From CAZADA01 sp964483775 (GTDB lineage Bacteria; Pseudomonadota; Alphaproteobacteria; Caulobacterales; Maricaulaceae): 18,429 nt of DNA. Numbering within the stretch: the first letter of the stretch is position 1; each line of letters starts with the position of its first letter. Of the stretch, positions 1 to 5,636 are shown piece after piece. Location of the stretch: the NCBI GenBank assembly GCA_964483775.1, contig CAZADA010000057.1:1-18429 (forward strand), read 5' to 3'. Under the pieces are notes generated by a model. The model saw only the letters and a program-made list of their open reading frames with translations. It was not told the origin of the DNA and ran no database searches. Made by a program: the position numbers and the translations under genes.

Positions 1-1
1 G

Positions 2-472
2 ATGGGCATGTTCGTTCGCGCGCTGGCCTACATGCTCAGCCATGGTGCGGACGGTGTGAAGCAGGCCGCTGACGATGCGGTCTTGAACGCGAACTATGTC
101 CTGGCGCGGCTCAACGATGTGATGAGCCCGGCCTTTGAAGGCCACTGCATGCACGAGGCGCTGTTCGATGATCGGTTCTTGAAGGACACAGGGGTAACCA
201 CGCTGGACTTCGCCAAGGCGATGATCGACCGGGGATACCACCCCATGACCATGTACTTTCCGCTTGTCGTACATGGCGCGATGCTGGTGGAGCCGACGGA
301 AAGCGAGTCCAAACAGAGCCTCGATCGTTTTGTGGAGACGTTGCGCGATTTGGCGCAGCGCGCCGGGCGCGATCCGGATGCGTTTACCTCAGCGCCGCGT
401 CTTGCGCCGCTCCAGCGGCTGGATGAAACCCGCGCTGCGCGGCAGCCCGTGTTGACGTGGATGCAGCGTTGA
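2..472 (+). CDS. gcvPB: Glycine dehydrogenase (decarboxylating) subunit 2, C-terminal part
   Basis: This is the last roughly 156 codons of a gene that enters from the left edge, so the true start is outside the window. The protein is the PLP-binding P-protein beta subunit of the glycine cleavage system, which decarboxylates glycine and passes the aminomethyl group to the H protein in the cytoplasm. The visible part shows typical C-terminal features: a segment reading DAVLNANYVLARL, the CMHE segment, TLDFAKAMIDRGYHP, and YFPLVVHGAMLVEPTESESK followed by a helical tail. The PLP lysine lies upstream and is not visible. Separate gcvPA and gcvPB genes, rather than a fused gcvP, are inferred from the resemblance to subunit 2; the partner and gcvH/gcvT would lie to the left. 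The TGA stop is at 470-472. Confidence 0.93.
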   Translation: MGMFVRALAYMLSHGADGVKQAADDAVLNANYVLARLNDVMSPAFEGHCMHEALFDDRFLKDTGVTTLDFAKAMIDRGYHPMTMYFPLVVHGAMLVEPTESESKQSLDRFVETLRDLAQRAGRDPDAFTSAPRLAPLQRLDETRAARQPVLTWMQR

Positions 473-672
473 GCTCCGGGCCGGTGGCGATCACAATCGA
501 TGACATTCTGCGTAAAGGCGATGGCGTCTTTCGCGCGATCGTCTATCTAAGAGAGACGTTGCCGTGCGATCGTGCTCGGATTGGGAAGGGTGTCACAAAC
601 ATGCACGTCGTTGCGCGCCTTACCCGAGCTGTGTCGTGCGGTGGGGATTTCACCTAAGAGTTTGGAACGGTT
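473..672. other. 200-nt gap between gcvPB and a small membrane gene
   Basis: I see no convincing gene here. A 66-codon frame starting with a GTG inside gcvPB (457) runs to 657, but it overlaps gcvPB, has no ribosome binding site and resembles nothing I know. The only structure noted is a short hairpin at 514-531. Any promoter for the gene at 673 should lie here, but I could not pick out a clear -35/-10 pair. Confidence 0.5.
514..531 (+). terminator. Possible weak hairpin terminator after gcvPB
   Basis: AAAGGCG and CGTCTTT can pair over 7 bp (one G-T wobble) around a 4-nt ATGG loop, 41 nt after the gcvPB stop. The 3' arm ends in TTT but is followed by CGCGCG rather than a T-tract, so intrinsic termination would be weak. 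It could also be chance. Confidence 0.25.
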
Positions 673-951
673 ATGGTTTGGGCGGTGCGTAAGCTCGGCT
701 TGGTGATCGGGCTTTTCTTTATGGCGGTGGCGATCCCGGTGGCGTTCCTGACGCCGATCTTGCCGATTGGGTTGCCGATGTTCGGCGTCGGGCTGATCTT
801 GGTGTTGAACACATCAGCAACCGCCAAGCGCGTTTTTGTGCGCTGGTCGCGTCGCTACCCCGGGACGGCTCAGCCCATTCGCCGCTTTTTGAAGCGACGA
901 CGTAAGCGGACGGGGGACATGTCCGAGGGGAACGTCACAGACGGGCTTTAA
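673..951 (+). CDS. Small two-helix inner-membrane protein of unknown function
   Basis: This encodes a 92-residue protein. Residues about 6-27 and 29-46 are two hydrophobic helices separated by a PILPIGLP turn. A strongly basic cytoplasmic tail follows (RWSRRYPG, RRFLKRRRKR). Small proteins with this design, a Pro/Gly-rich hairpin of two helices followed by an Arg/Lys-rich tail, are common and uncharacterised in Alphaproteobacteria; I cannot assign a function. The ATG at 673 is preceded only by a weak GGAA. The last 17 nt overlap the 3' end of atpF on the other strand (935-951). It is separated from gcvPB by 200 nt, so it is probably transcribed independently. Confidence 0.7.
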   Translation: MVWAVRKLGLVIGLFFMAVAIPVAFLTPILPIGLPMFGVGLILVLNTSATAKRVFVRWSRRYPGTAQPIRRFLKRRRKRTGDMSEGNVTDGL

Positions 952-1444
952 GCTCGTCCAATCCCTCTTGAAACAATGTGCGGTGGTTGTTGGTGTTCAG
1001 CGTTTCGGACAGCACCAGCGAGGCTGTTTGCACGGCCAACTCGGCGGCGGTCTGTTGCACCTCGGCCATCGCGTCGGCTTCGGCTTGGGCGATTTTCGCT
1101 TCGGCCATGGCTGTGCGCCGTTCGAGGCGCTCGGCCAATTCCCGGCGCGTGGTTTGGGCGAGCACCTCGGCTTCGCGTCGGGCCTGCTCGATGATGGCCT
1201 TGGCTTCGGCCTCAGCCTCTAACTGGCGCTTCTGGTAGGCGGCCAGCACGTCTTGCGCTTCCTCACGCAGCCGCCGGGCGGCCTCCAATTCCTGTTGAAT
1301 GGCGGCGCTGCGGTCATCGAGAGCTTTGGTGATCTTCTGCGGAATGTTGAGCGCCACCAGCATCGCCAGAAATGCGAGCAGGACGAGCAGCACCCACAGC
1401 GTTGAATCGGTCACGCCATAGGGGATGTGGACCAAGTGCTTCAT
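935..1444 (-). CDS. atpF: ATP synthase F0 subunit b
   Basis: This 169-residue protein is a peripheral-stalk subunit that holds the F1 head static against the rotating c-ring. Residues about 15-34 form one membrane helix (STLWVLLVLLAFLAMLVALN). A conserved-looking hinge follows (PQKITKALDDRSAAIQ), then a long charged coiled coil rich in Ala, Glu, Gln and Arg to about residue 145. It starts inside the end of atpF' by an ATGA overlap (1441-1444), with AAGGG 8 nt upstream, so translation is probably coupled. It is the last gene of the F0 cluster. Its stop lies inside the convergent membrane gene, leaving no room for a private terminator. The shorter MKHLVHIPYGVTDST start marks it as the b, rather than b', member of the pair. 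Confidence 0.95.
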   Translation of the reverse strand: MKHLVHIPYGVTDSTLWVLLVLLAFLAMLVALNIPQKITKALDDRSAAIQQELEAARRLREEAQDVLAAYQKRQLEAEAEAKAIIEQARREAEVLAQTTRRELAERLERRTAMAEAKIAQAEADAMAEVQQTAAELAVQTASLVLSETLNTNNHRTLFQEGLDELKARL

Positions 1445-1983
1445 GGCTGTGACCCTTGGCCAGATGTGTGCAGAGCATCGAGCTGGCGCTGAACGGCGCT
1501 GGCTGAGGGCGCTGCTCCGCTGATGCGTTCAATGATCGCGCTCGCCGCTTCTTGGGCGATGTCGGGAATGTTGGATTTAGCGACCGACACCGCCTCGTGG
1601 ATTCGTGCTTCGGCGGCGGCGGCGCGCTTGTTCAGTTCAGCGTCCACCGCAGCGCTGTCGGCGGCGATCTCCTCAGCCAGTTTCTCGCGCGTTTGGGTCG
1701 CCAGCGTGTGGGCGCGGGCGCGGGCGTCGGCAAGGGAGCGCTCGAACGCGCGCTCAGCTTCTTCGGCCTGGCGATTGAGGCGGGTGGCTTCGTCGAGGTC
1801 ATCGGCGATTTTGTCGCGCCGATCTTCAATGACGCCGGCCAAGGGCCGCAACAAGGAGCGCGACAGCACGAAGTACAGCACGCCAAAGGCGACCAAGAGC
1901 CAGAAAACCTGGCCCGGCCACGTCTCAAGCGCCAGTTGCGGCAGGCCGCCTGTGTCTTCAGCGTGCGTATCTTCGATGGCCAT
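1441..1983 (-). CDS. atpF': ATP synthase F0 subunit b'
   Basis: This encodes a 180-residue second peripheral-stalk subunit. Alphaproteobacteria use a b/b' heterodimer instead of the b2 homodimer of E. coli. An N-terminal stretch (LPQLALETWPGQVFW) leads into one membrane helix at about residues 20-42, then IEDRRDKIADDLDEA and a long coiled coil. The start is the ATG at 1983-1981, because a near-perfect AGGAGGTG lies at 1999-1992 with AGGAGG 10 nt upstream. A longer frame from 2007 would translate the ribosome binding site itself. It lies 37 nt after atpE and overlaps atpF by 4 nt. Confidence 0.95.
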   Translation of the reverse strand: MAIEDTHAEDTGGLPQLALETWPGQVFWLLVAFGVLYFVLSRSLLRPLAGVIEDRRDKIADDLDEATRLNRQAEEAERAFERSLADARARAHTLATQTREKLAEEIAADSAAVDAELNKRAAAAEARIHEAVSVAKSNIPDIAQEAASAIIERISGAAPSASAVQRQLDALHTSGQGSQP

Positions 1984-1991
1984 GTGGCGCC

Positions 1992-1999
1992 CACCTCCT
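1992..1999 (-). promoter_or_regulatory. Strong ribosome binding site of atpF'
   Basis: AGGAGGTG on the minus strand, with the AGGAGG core 10 nt before the ATG at 1983. It decides the start of atpF' and is the best match to the anti-SD sequence that I found in the window. Confidence 0.85.
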
Positions 2000-2020
2000 A
2001 GGAACACTTCCTGCGCGACT

Positions 2021-2257
2021 TTAGAGCACGAACAGGATCAACAAGCCGAGCACCAGGCCAAACAGACCCGTTGCTTCACACAAGGCGAAGCCGAGCAGCA
2101 GGTTGGTCTGTTGTGAGGGCGCCGCGGACGGGTTGCGCAAGGCGCCGCTCAAGAAGCTGGAGAAGATGTTGCCGATGCCGAGTGCGGCGCCGAGCAAGGC
2201 GAGCGTCGAGATGCCGATCCCGATGGCTTTGCCGAAGTCTACGATGTTGCCTTCCAT
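2021..2257 (-). CDS. atpE: ATP synthase F0 subunit c (proton-binding rotor ring)
   Basis: This is a 78-residue hairpin of two membrane helices. Helix 1 carries the small-residue packing pattern (G13, G15, G23, G27, G29), the loop is the alphaproteobacterial ALRNPSAA (R41-N42-P43), and helix 2 carries the ion-binding carboxylate E61 in FALCEATGLFG. Position 28, which aligns with Gln32 of the sodium-type Ilyobacter ring, is Ile, so this looks like a proton ring. Cys60 directly before the essential Glu is unlike the usual Ala-Leu-Thr-Glu context. AAAGGAG 8 nt before the ATG gives strong initiation, as expected for the most abundant F0 subunit. It lies between atpB and atpF'. Confidence 0.96.
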   Translation of the reverse strand: MEGNIVDFGKAIGIGISTLALLGAALGIGNIFSSFLSGALRNPSAAPSQQTNLLLGFALCEATGLFGLVLGLLILFVL

Positions 2258-2265
2258 AGTGAATG

Positions 2266-2272
2266 CTCCTTT
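2266..2272 (-). promoter_or_regulatory. Strong ribosome binding site of atpE
   Basis: AAAGGAG on the minus strand, 8 nt before the ATG at 2257. A strong site fits the high copy number of subunit c in the ring. Confidence 0.8.
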
Positions 2273-2285
2273 GGATGAATAAAAC

Positions 2286-3044
2286 TCAGTGGTGACCGTG
2301 GACCGCGTCGTTGAGATAAATCACGGTCAGGATGGCGAAAACATAGGCCTGGAGAAACGCGACGAGGAACTCAAGGCCCGTGACAGCGAAGATGCCGAAC
2401 AGGGGCAGCAGGGCGCCGACGAGGCCGACTGCGCCAAGGCTGCCCATCATCACGGCGAATCCAGCGAACAGTTTGATGATCAGGTGGCCGGCCAGCATGT
2501 TGGCGAACAACCGCACGCCCAAGGTGAACGGGCGCGCCACGAACGACACCACCTCGATGGGCACAATGATCGGATAGAGCCAAATCGGCAGGCCGGAGGG
2601 GGCGAACAGGCGGAAAAAGCCAAGTCCCTGATGTATCAATCCGAAGATGACGACGGTCAGGATCGACAACAAACCAAGCGTCAGCGTAATTGCAAGCTGA
2701 GCAGTGACGGTGGGGAATAAGGGGATCATTCCCAGCAGGTTGGCGACAAGAACGAATGTGAAGAGCGAAAAGACAAACGGCACAAACCGCAAGCCATCGG
2801 GGCCGATGACGTCAGTGATCATCTTAGCGATGAACTGGTATGTCACCTCGCCCAAAGACTGCATACGGTTGGGCACCATTGTCAGTCGCCGCGTCGCCGC
2901 GAACACAAACGCCAGAATGACTCCCGACGTCACCAACGAAAACACCGCAATGTTGGTCAGAGACAAGTTGATTGCTGCGCCCTCGGCCAAGGGCGCAACC
3001 ACATGCACTTCAAATTGCTCCAGCGGGTCAAGTTCCTTCGCCAC
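2286..3044 (-). CDS. atpB: ATP synthase F0 subunit a (proton half-channels)
   Basis: This is a multi-span inner-membrane protein, 252 residues from the chosen start, that forms the proton half-channels against the c-ring. The essential arginine is R178 in the signature ARPFTLGVRLFANMLAGH. Other family marks are PNRMQSLGE, an amphipathic segment around GPDGLRFVPFVFSLF, NLLGMIPL, and the C-terminal FLQAYVFAILTVIYLNDAVH. A GTG start at 3044-3042 is preferred: GAGG lies 6 nt upstream, and the resulting N-terminus (MAKELDPLEQFEVH) matches homologues. The ATG at 3056 has no Shine-Dalgarno sequence. With the GTG start the gene overlaps the end of atpI by 17 nt, suggesting coupled translation. Confidence 0.94.
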   Translation of the reverse strand: MAKELDPLEQFEVHVVAPLAEGAAINLSLTNIAVFSLVTSGVILAFVFAATRRLTMVPNRMQSLGEVTYQFIAKMITDVIGPDGLRFVPFVFSLFTFVLVANLLGMIPLFPTVTAQLAITLTLGLLSILTVVIFGLIHQGLGFFRLFAPSGLPIWLYPIIVPIEVVSFVARPFTLGVRLFANMLAGHLIIKLFAGFAVMMGSLGAVGLVGALLPLFGIFAVTGLEFLVAFLQAYVFAILTVIYLNDAVHGHH

Positions 3045-3384
3045 TGTCAGCCTCATTGTTTAAGTCTTGATCGGCGCGGCGCTGGAGTTGCGCGGCCGTG
3101 CGGAAGACATCTCGAAATCCTGCTGCGATGCCAATGACCAAGCCGCCCAAGAGGAACCAGGCTTGACCACCGACCAGCGCGCCCAGGCCATAGCCCAATG
3201 CGCCGCCGACGCCAACAGAGACGACGAACGTTGCCGAGAGCTTAAACGCGATCCCCACGCCGGCTGCAAGAGGCGGTGTGCGTTCGGCTGAATTTTGCAC
3301 AGGAGATCGGTCGGCCAATGCGCGGTCGAGCTTGGCGCGGCGTTGGCGTGCGGTCTCGAAGTCGTCCCGATCGTCTGCGTTCAT
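3028..3384 (-). CDS. atpI: AtpI/AtpZ-like F0 assembly protein
   Basis: This 118-residue protein is of the ATPase gene 1 family, which heads many F0 operons and is thought to help c-ring assembly or ion uptake. A charged N-terminus of about 45 residues (DDRDDFETARQRRAKLD) precedes two hydrophobic helices at about 43-65 and 70-88, separated by a Gly-rich turn (ALGYGLGALVGGQAW). The end of the second helix and the start of the tail read GIAAGFRDVFRTAAQL. The start ATG is only 9 nt after the stop of the upstream DsbA-like gene. Its own ribosome binding site is poor (GCGGG-like), so expression probably depends on read-through from upstream. Its 3' end overlaps atpB. Confidence 0.88.
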   Translation of the reverse strand: MNADDRDDFETARQRRAKLDRALADRSPVQNSAERTPPLAAGVGIAFKLSATFVVSVGVGGALGYGLGALVGGQAWFLLGGLVIGIAAGFRDVFRTAAQLQRRADQDLNNEADSGEGT

Positions 3385-3393
3385 CGCCCGCGA

Positions 3394-4041
3394 CTATTGG
3401 TCACCGGTGTTTGGCGCCAGCCTGTCGAGCACTTGCTGAAACGCTTCAAAGTCGCGTCGGCCGCTGGGCAGTAAGGGCTCGCCATTGAACAGGAAGGTCG
3501 GCGTGGCGTTGACGCCGAACTCGCTGGAGCCGAACGCACTGGTGGCGTTGATCCGGTTCAAGAGCTCTTGATCGGACTGGCACGCCATAAACTGCTCGGG
3601 GGAAATGCCCAGTTCGGGATTGGCGTTGACCAATTCGATGTACTTCCCAGTGAGCCCGCCAATCTGACCGCTCTGGTAGAGTTCATTCATGTTGGTGAAG
3701 GCGATGTCGAGAGCGTTGTAGTATTGACTCGATTCGACACAGCGTGAAAACAAGCTTCCAGTCGTGAACAGCGTGGTGTCTCCTGCCCGGAACTCGCGGA
3801 ACACATAGTTCACTTTACCGGTGTCGATGTATTCCTCTTTGATTTGCGGGAGGGTGTTCATGTGGAACACTTGGCAGGTTGGGCAACCGAGCGAGCCATA
3901 CTCGACCAGCGTGATCGGTGCGTTGGGATCGCCCAGAATCACGTCTTCCAAGGGTGCTGCAGTTGGCTCGCTTGATCCGCAGGCGGCCAACACAAGCGCG
4001 ACGCCGCCCACCACAAACCAGCGGATGGTGTTCAGTTGCAT
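3394..4041 (-). CDS. DsbA-like thioredoxin-fold lipoprotein (CPTC)
   Basis: This encodes a 215-residue exported thiol oxidoreductase-like protein. An N-terminal signal ends in a lipobox (LAAC, C21), so it should be a lipoprotein facing the periplasm. The DsbA domain starts near D33 (DVILGDPNAPITLVEYGS). The redox motif is C53-P-T-C56, unusual against the common CPHC. A cis-Pro loop (NATPTFLFNG) follows, and two further cysteines (SRCVES and MACQSD) fit the structural pair seen in relatives. The ATG at 4041 is chosen because AGAGGG lies 8 nt upstream; a TTG at 4047 would be only 2 nt from it. It is the second of a tandem pair and stops 9 nt before atpI. Role inferred: disulfide formation or isomerisation of envelope proteins. 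Confidence 0.88.
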   Translation of the reverse strand: MQLNTIRWFVVGGVALVLAACGSSEPTAAPLEDVILGDPNAPITLVEYGSLGCPTCQVFHMNTLPQIKEEYIDTGKVNYVFREFRAGDTTLFTTGSLFSRCVESSQYYNALDIAFTNMNELYQSGQIGGLTGKYIELVNANPELGISPEQFMACQSDQELLNRINATSAFGSSEFGVNATPTFLFNGEPLLPSGRRDFEAFQQVLDRLAPNTGDQ

Positions 4042-4173
4042 GGTCAAATCCCTCTTTGCTCAGCGATGACCACGCCAGGGCGGGCCATGGGGTTGGCTTG
4101 TCTGTGTCCCTGAAGGCGCTGAGGGTCAAGTGCGGGGCTGGGCCGCATGGTGTGGTCGGCAGGGCGCTTTGGG
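4042..4173 (-). other. Intergenic spacer between the two DsbA-like genes
   Basis: This 132-nt gap holds no gene that I can support. It contains the AGAGGG ribosome binding site of the downstream dsbA-like gene (4055-4050). I saw no clear promoter or terminator, so the two genes may be one transcript despite the gap. Confidence 0.45.
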
Positions 4174-4920
4174 TTACTCGCCGATGAGTTCGTCGAGTAC
4201 GTTTCGTAACGCCTCAACGTCGCGCCGCCCCGGTGGCAGCAGCCGCGCACCGTTGAAGAAAAACGTGGGCGTCGAACGCACGCCCCATTCGCTGGCCCCG
4301 TGATCGCTGGTGGCGTTGACCCGGTCCAGGAGGGCTTGATCGCCCTGGCAAGCGAAGAACTGGTCTGGGGTGAGATTCAGTTCGGGATTGTCGTCAAGCA
4401 CTTTGATGTACGCTTCGCCTAGCGTGCGGGTCTGGAGACCTTGATACAGGTCGAAAATATTTTTGAAGGCAATGTCGAGCGCCTCGTAATAGTGCTCCGA
4501 TGACACGCAGCGTGTGAAAAGACTTCCCGCCGTGAACAGAGTGGATTCGCCAGCTCGGAATTCGCGGAAAATAAAATTCACATGGCCGGTGTCGATGTAT
4601 TCGTCCTTGATCGTTGGAAACGTCGTGGTGTGGAATTCATAACACGCGCTGCAACCAAGCGAGCCGTACTCAATGATCGTGATGGGAGCGTTCGGATCAC
4701 CTAAGATAACATCGTCGAGCACCTCGGCTTTGTCATCATCGACGGCCGCCGCTGCGCCTTCCATGGTCGCCCGCGCAGTTGTTGCTGCGGCTTGGCGCGT
4801 GGCGGTATCGCCAGAGATGGGGCTGGCCTCTTGGGCCGCGGGCTCGGCGTCGGCGCAGGCCGCGGCAACAACCGCGGTGAGGCATAACACAAGCACGTGC
4901 TTTGTGTTGGGGTGGTTCAT
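4174..4920 (-). CDS. DsbA-like thioredoxin-fold lipoprotein (CSAC), paralogue
   Basis: This encodes 248 residues. It is the upstream member of the tandem pair, and my hand alignment of the two domains gives about 114 identities in 178 positions. The signal sequence ends at AAAC (C22), a slightly weak lipobox. A low-complexity Ala/Thr/Asp linker of about 45 residues follows, which the neighbour lacks and which would hold the domain away from the membrane. The domain starts DDVILGDPNAPIT and has the redox motif C90-S-A-C93, cis-Pro STPTFFFNG and the extra cysteines RCVSS and FACQGD. Three ATG codons are in a row (4926, 4923, 4920); the third is chosen because AAGGG then lies 6 nt upstream. It follows dciA, as a DsbA/thioredoxin gene does in many relatives. 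Confidence 0.87.
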   Translation of the reverse strand: MNHPNTKHVLVLCLTAVVAAACADAEPAAQEASPISGDTATRQAAATTARATMEGAAAAVDDDKAEVLDDVILGDPNAPITIIEYGSLGCSACYEFHTTTFPTIKDEYIDTGHVNFIFREFRAGESTLFTAGSLFTRCVSSEHYYEALDIAFKNIFDLYQGLQTRTLGEAYIKVLDDNPELNLTPDQFFACQGDQALLDRVNATSDHGASEWGVRSTPTFFFNGARLLPPGRRDVEALRNVLDELIGE

Positions 4921-4974
4921 CATCATCCCTTAGCTGACGGAGTTTCTTGGTGGGTGGTTGGCCTAGTCGTGGGG

Positions 4975-5493
4975 CTATTTTGTGTCTGAGCCGTCGGGCT
5001 TGGTCAGCACCGACTTTCCTAGGGATCGCAAGGCCTCCTTGAGGCCGGGATTGGCGATGGGTTCCAGGGTTTCTTCCAAGCGCCCGAGGGCTTCGCGCGA
5101 CACCGTCGGCTTTGCCGTGTTGGGCGTGGAGGGGAGTGTCGCGGCGTTGCCCGGCAAGCGGGTGACCACGATGCGCTTTGCGATGGTGCGTCCACAATAA
5201 CTGCGCGCTCGCTCCAGGATGCGTTGAGATTCCGCTTCGACCAACACCGCAGAGGCGCCGACCGCTGCCACGTGCAGCACGCCCGATGGACCGGCGGCGG
5301 TCAGTCGTACCGGCTTGGTAAGGGACGCAAGGCGAGGGCCGGCGATTTCGTCCCAGCCTCGCGCGAGTTCTGCGCAACTTGGTCCGCGTTGGGCGCGGAT
5401 GGCCGAAAGCGTGCGCTGCAACGCTGAACCCGCTCGCGGCGCCGGGCGGCGAGCAGGTTTGGCGCGGGGCGGCGGTGTTCGTGGATCGACCAT
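4975..5493 (-). CDS. dciA: DciA / DUF721 family replicative helicase loader
   Basis: This encodes 172 residues. DciA is the ancestral bacterial protein that helps load the replicative helicase DnaB in lineages without DnaC or DnaI. The DUF721 domain covers about residues 23-112: LQRTLSAIRAQRG, the hallmark tryptophan W47 in LARGWDEIAG, a basic strand LTKPVRL, GVLHVAAVGASA, and a helix ending in the Arg-rich KRIVVTRL. A proline/arginine-rich leader precedes it, and a probably disordered tail ends in a helical segment (SREALGRLEETLEPI). The ATG at 5493 gives the natural N-terminus MVDPRTPPPR, although no good ribosome binding site precedes it. It is divergent from mutY and is the first gene of the run ending in atpF. 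Confidence 0.85.
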   Translation of the reverse strand: MVDPRTPPPRAKPARRPAPRAGSALQRTLSAIRAQRGPSCAELARGWDEIAGPRLASLTKPVRLTAAGPSGVLHVAAVGASAVLVEAESQRILERARSYCGRTIAKRIVVTRLPGNAATLPSTPNTAKPTVSREALGRLEETLEPIANPGLKEALRSLGKSVLTKPDGSDTK

Positions 5494-5636
5494 GGTGAGA
5501 GTGTCGCCGAAGAGTGCGCAACGGTCCACAGGAATCGAACGTGTGGGTTGCATTGGCCACTTGCGGCGGTCGTGTCCGTGTTGGTCCTTGGCGGGTGCAG
5601 CCCGTCTTGGACGGTGTGACGCGGTTTGGTGCTCTC
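5494..5636. promoter_or_regulatory. Divergent dciA/mutY intergenic region
   Basis: This 143-nt region must hold promoters for both genes if the chosen starts are right, but I could not find a convincing -35/-10 pair on either strand. It contains an inverted repeat CCACA/TGTGG (5526-5530 and 5542-5546) whose 11-nt loop carries GAATC, a CcrM-type GANTC site (5532-5536). The repeat may be chance. Confidence 0.35.

Noticed and set aside
457..657. A 66-codon frame after gcvPB as a small gene
   Set aside because: It starts with a GTG inside gcvPB, has no ribosome binding site, and its product resembles no family and has no signal or repeat.
968..2116. Long plus-strand open frames opposite atpF, atpF' and atpE
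   Set aside because: They mirror coiled-coil codons of high-GC genes; the minus-strand products are unmistakable ATP synthase subunits and the mirror products match nothing.
2021..2257. Sodium-dependent c-ring, suggested by Thr two residues after the ion-binding Glu
   Set aside because: The helix-1 position equal to Gln32 of sodium-type rings is Ile28, and Ala62 replaces the Ser of the sodium site.
5520..5600. tRNA-like T-arm (GTTCGATTCC on the minus strand) before dciA
   Set aside because: The T-stem has a C-C mismatch, and no matching 5' acceptor strand, D-arm or anticodon arm is found at the right distance.
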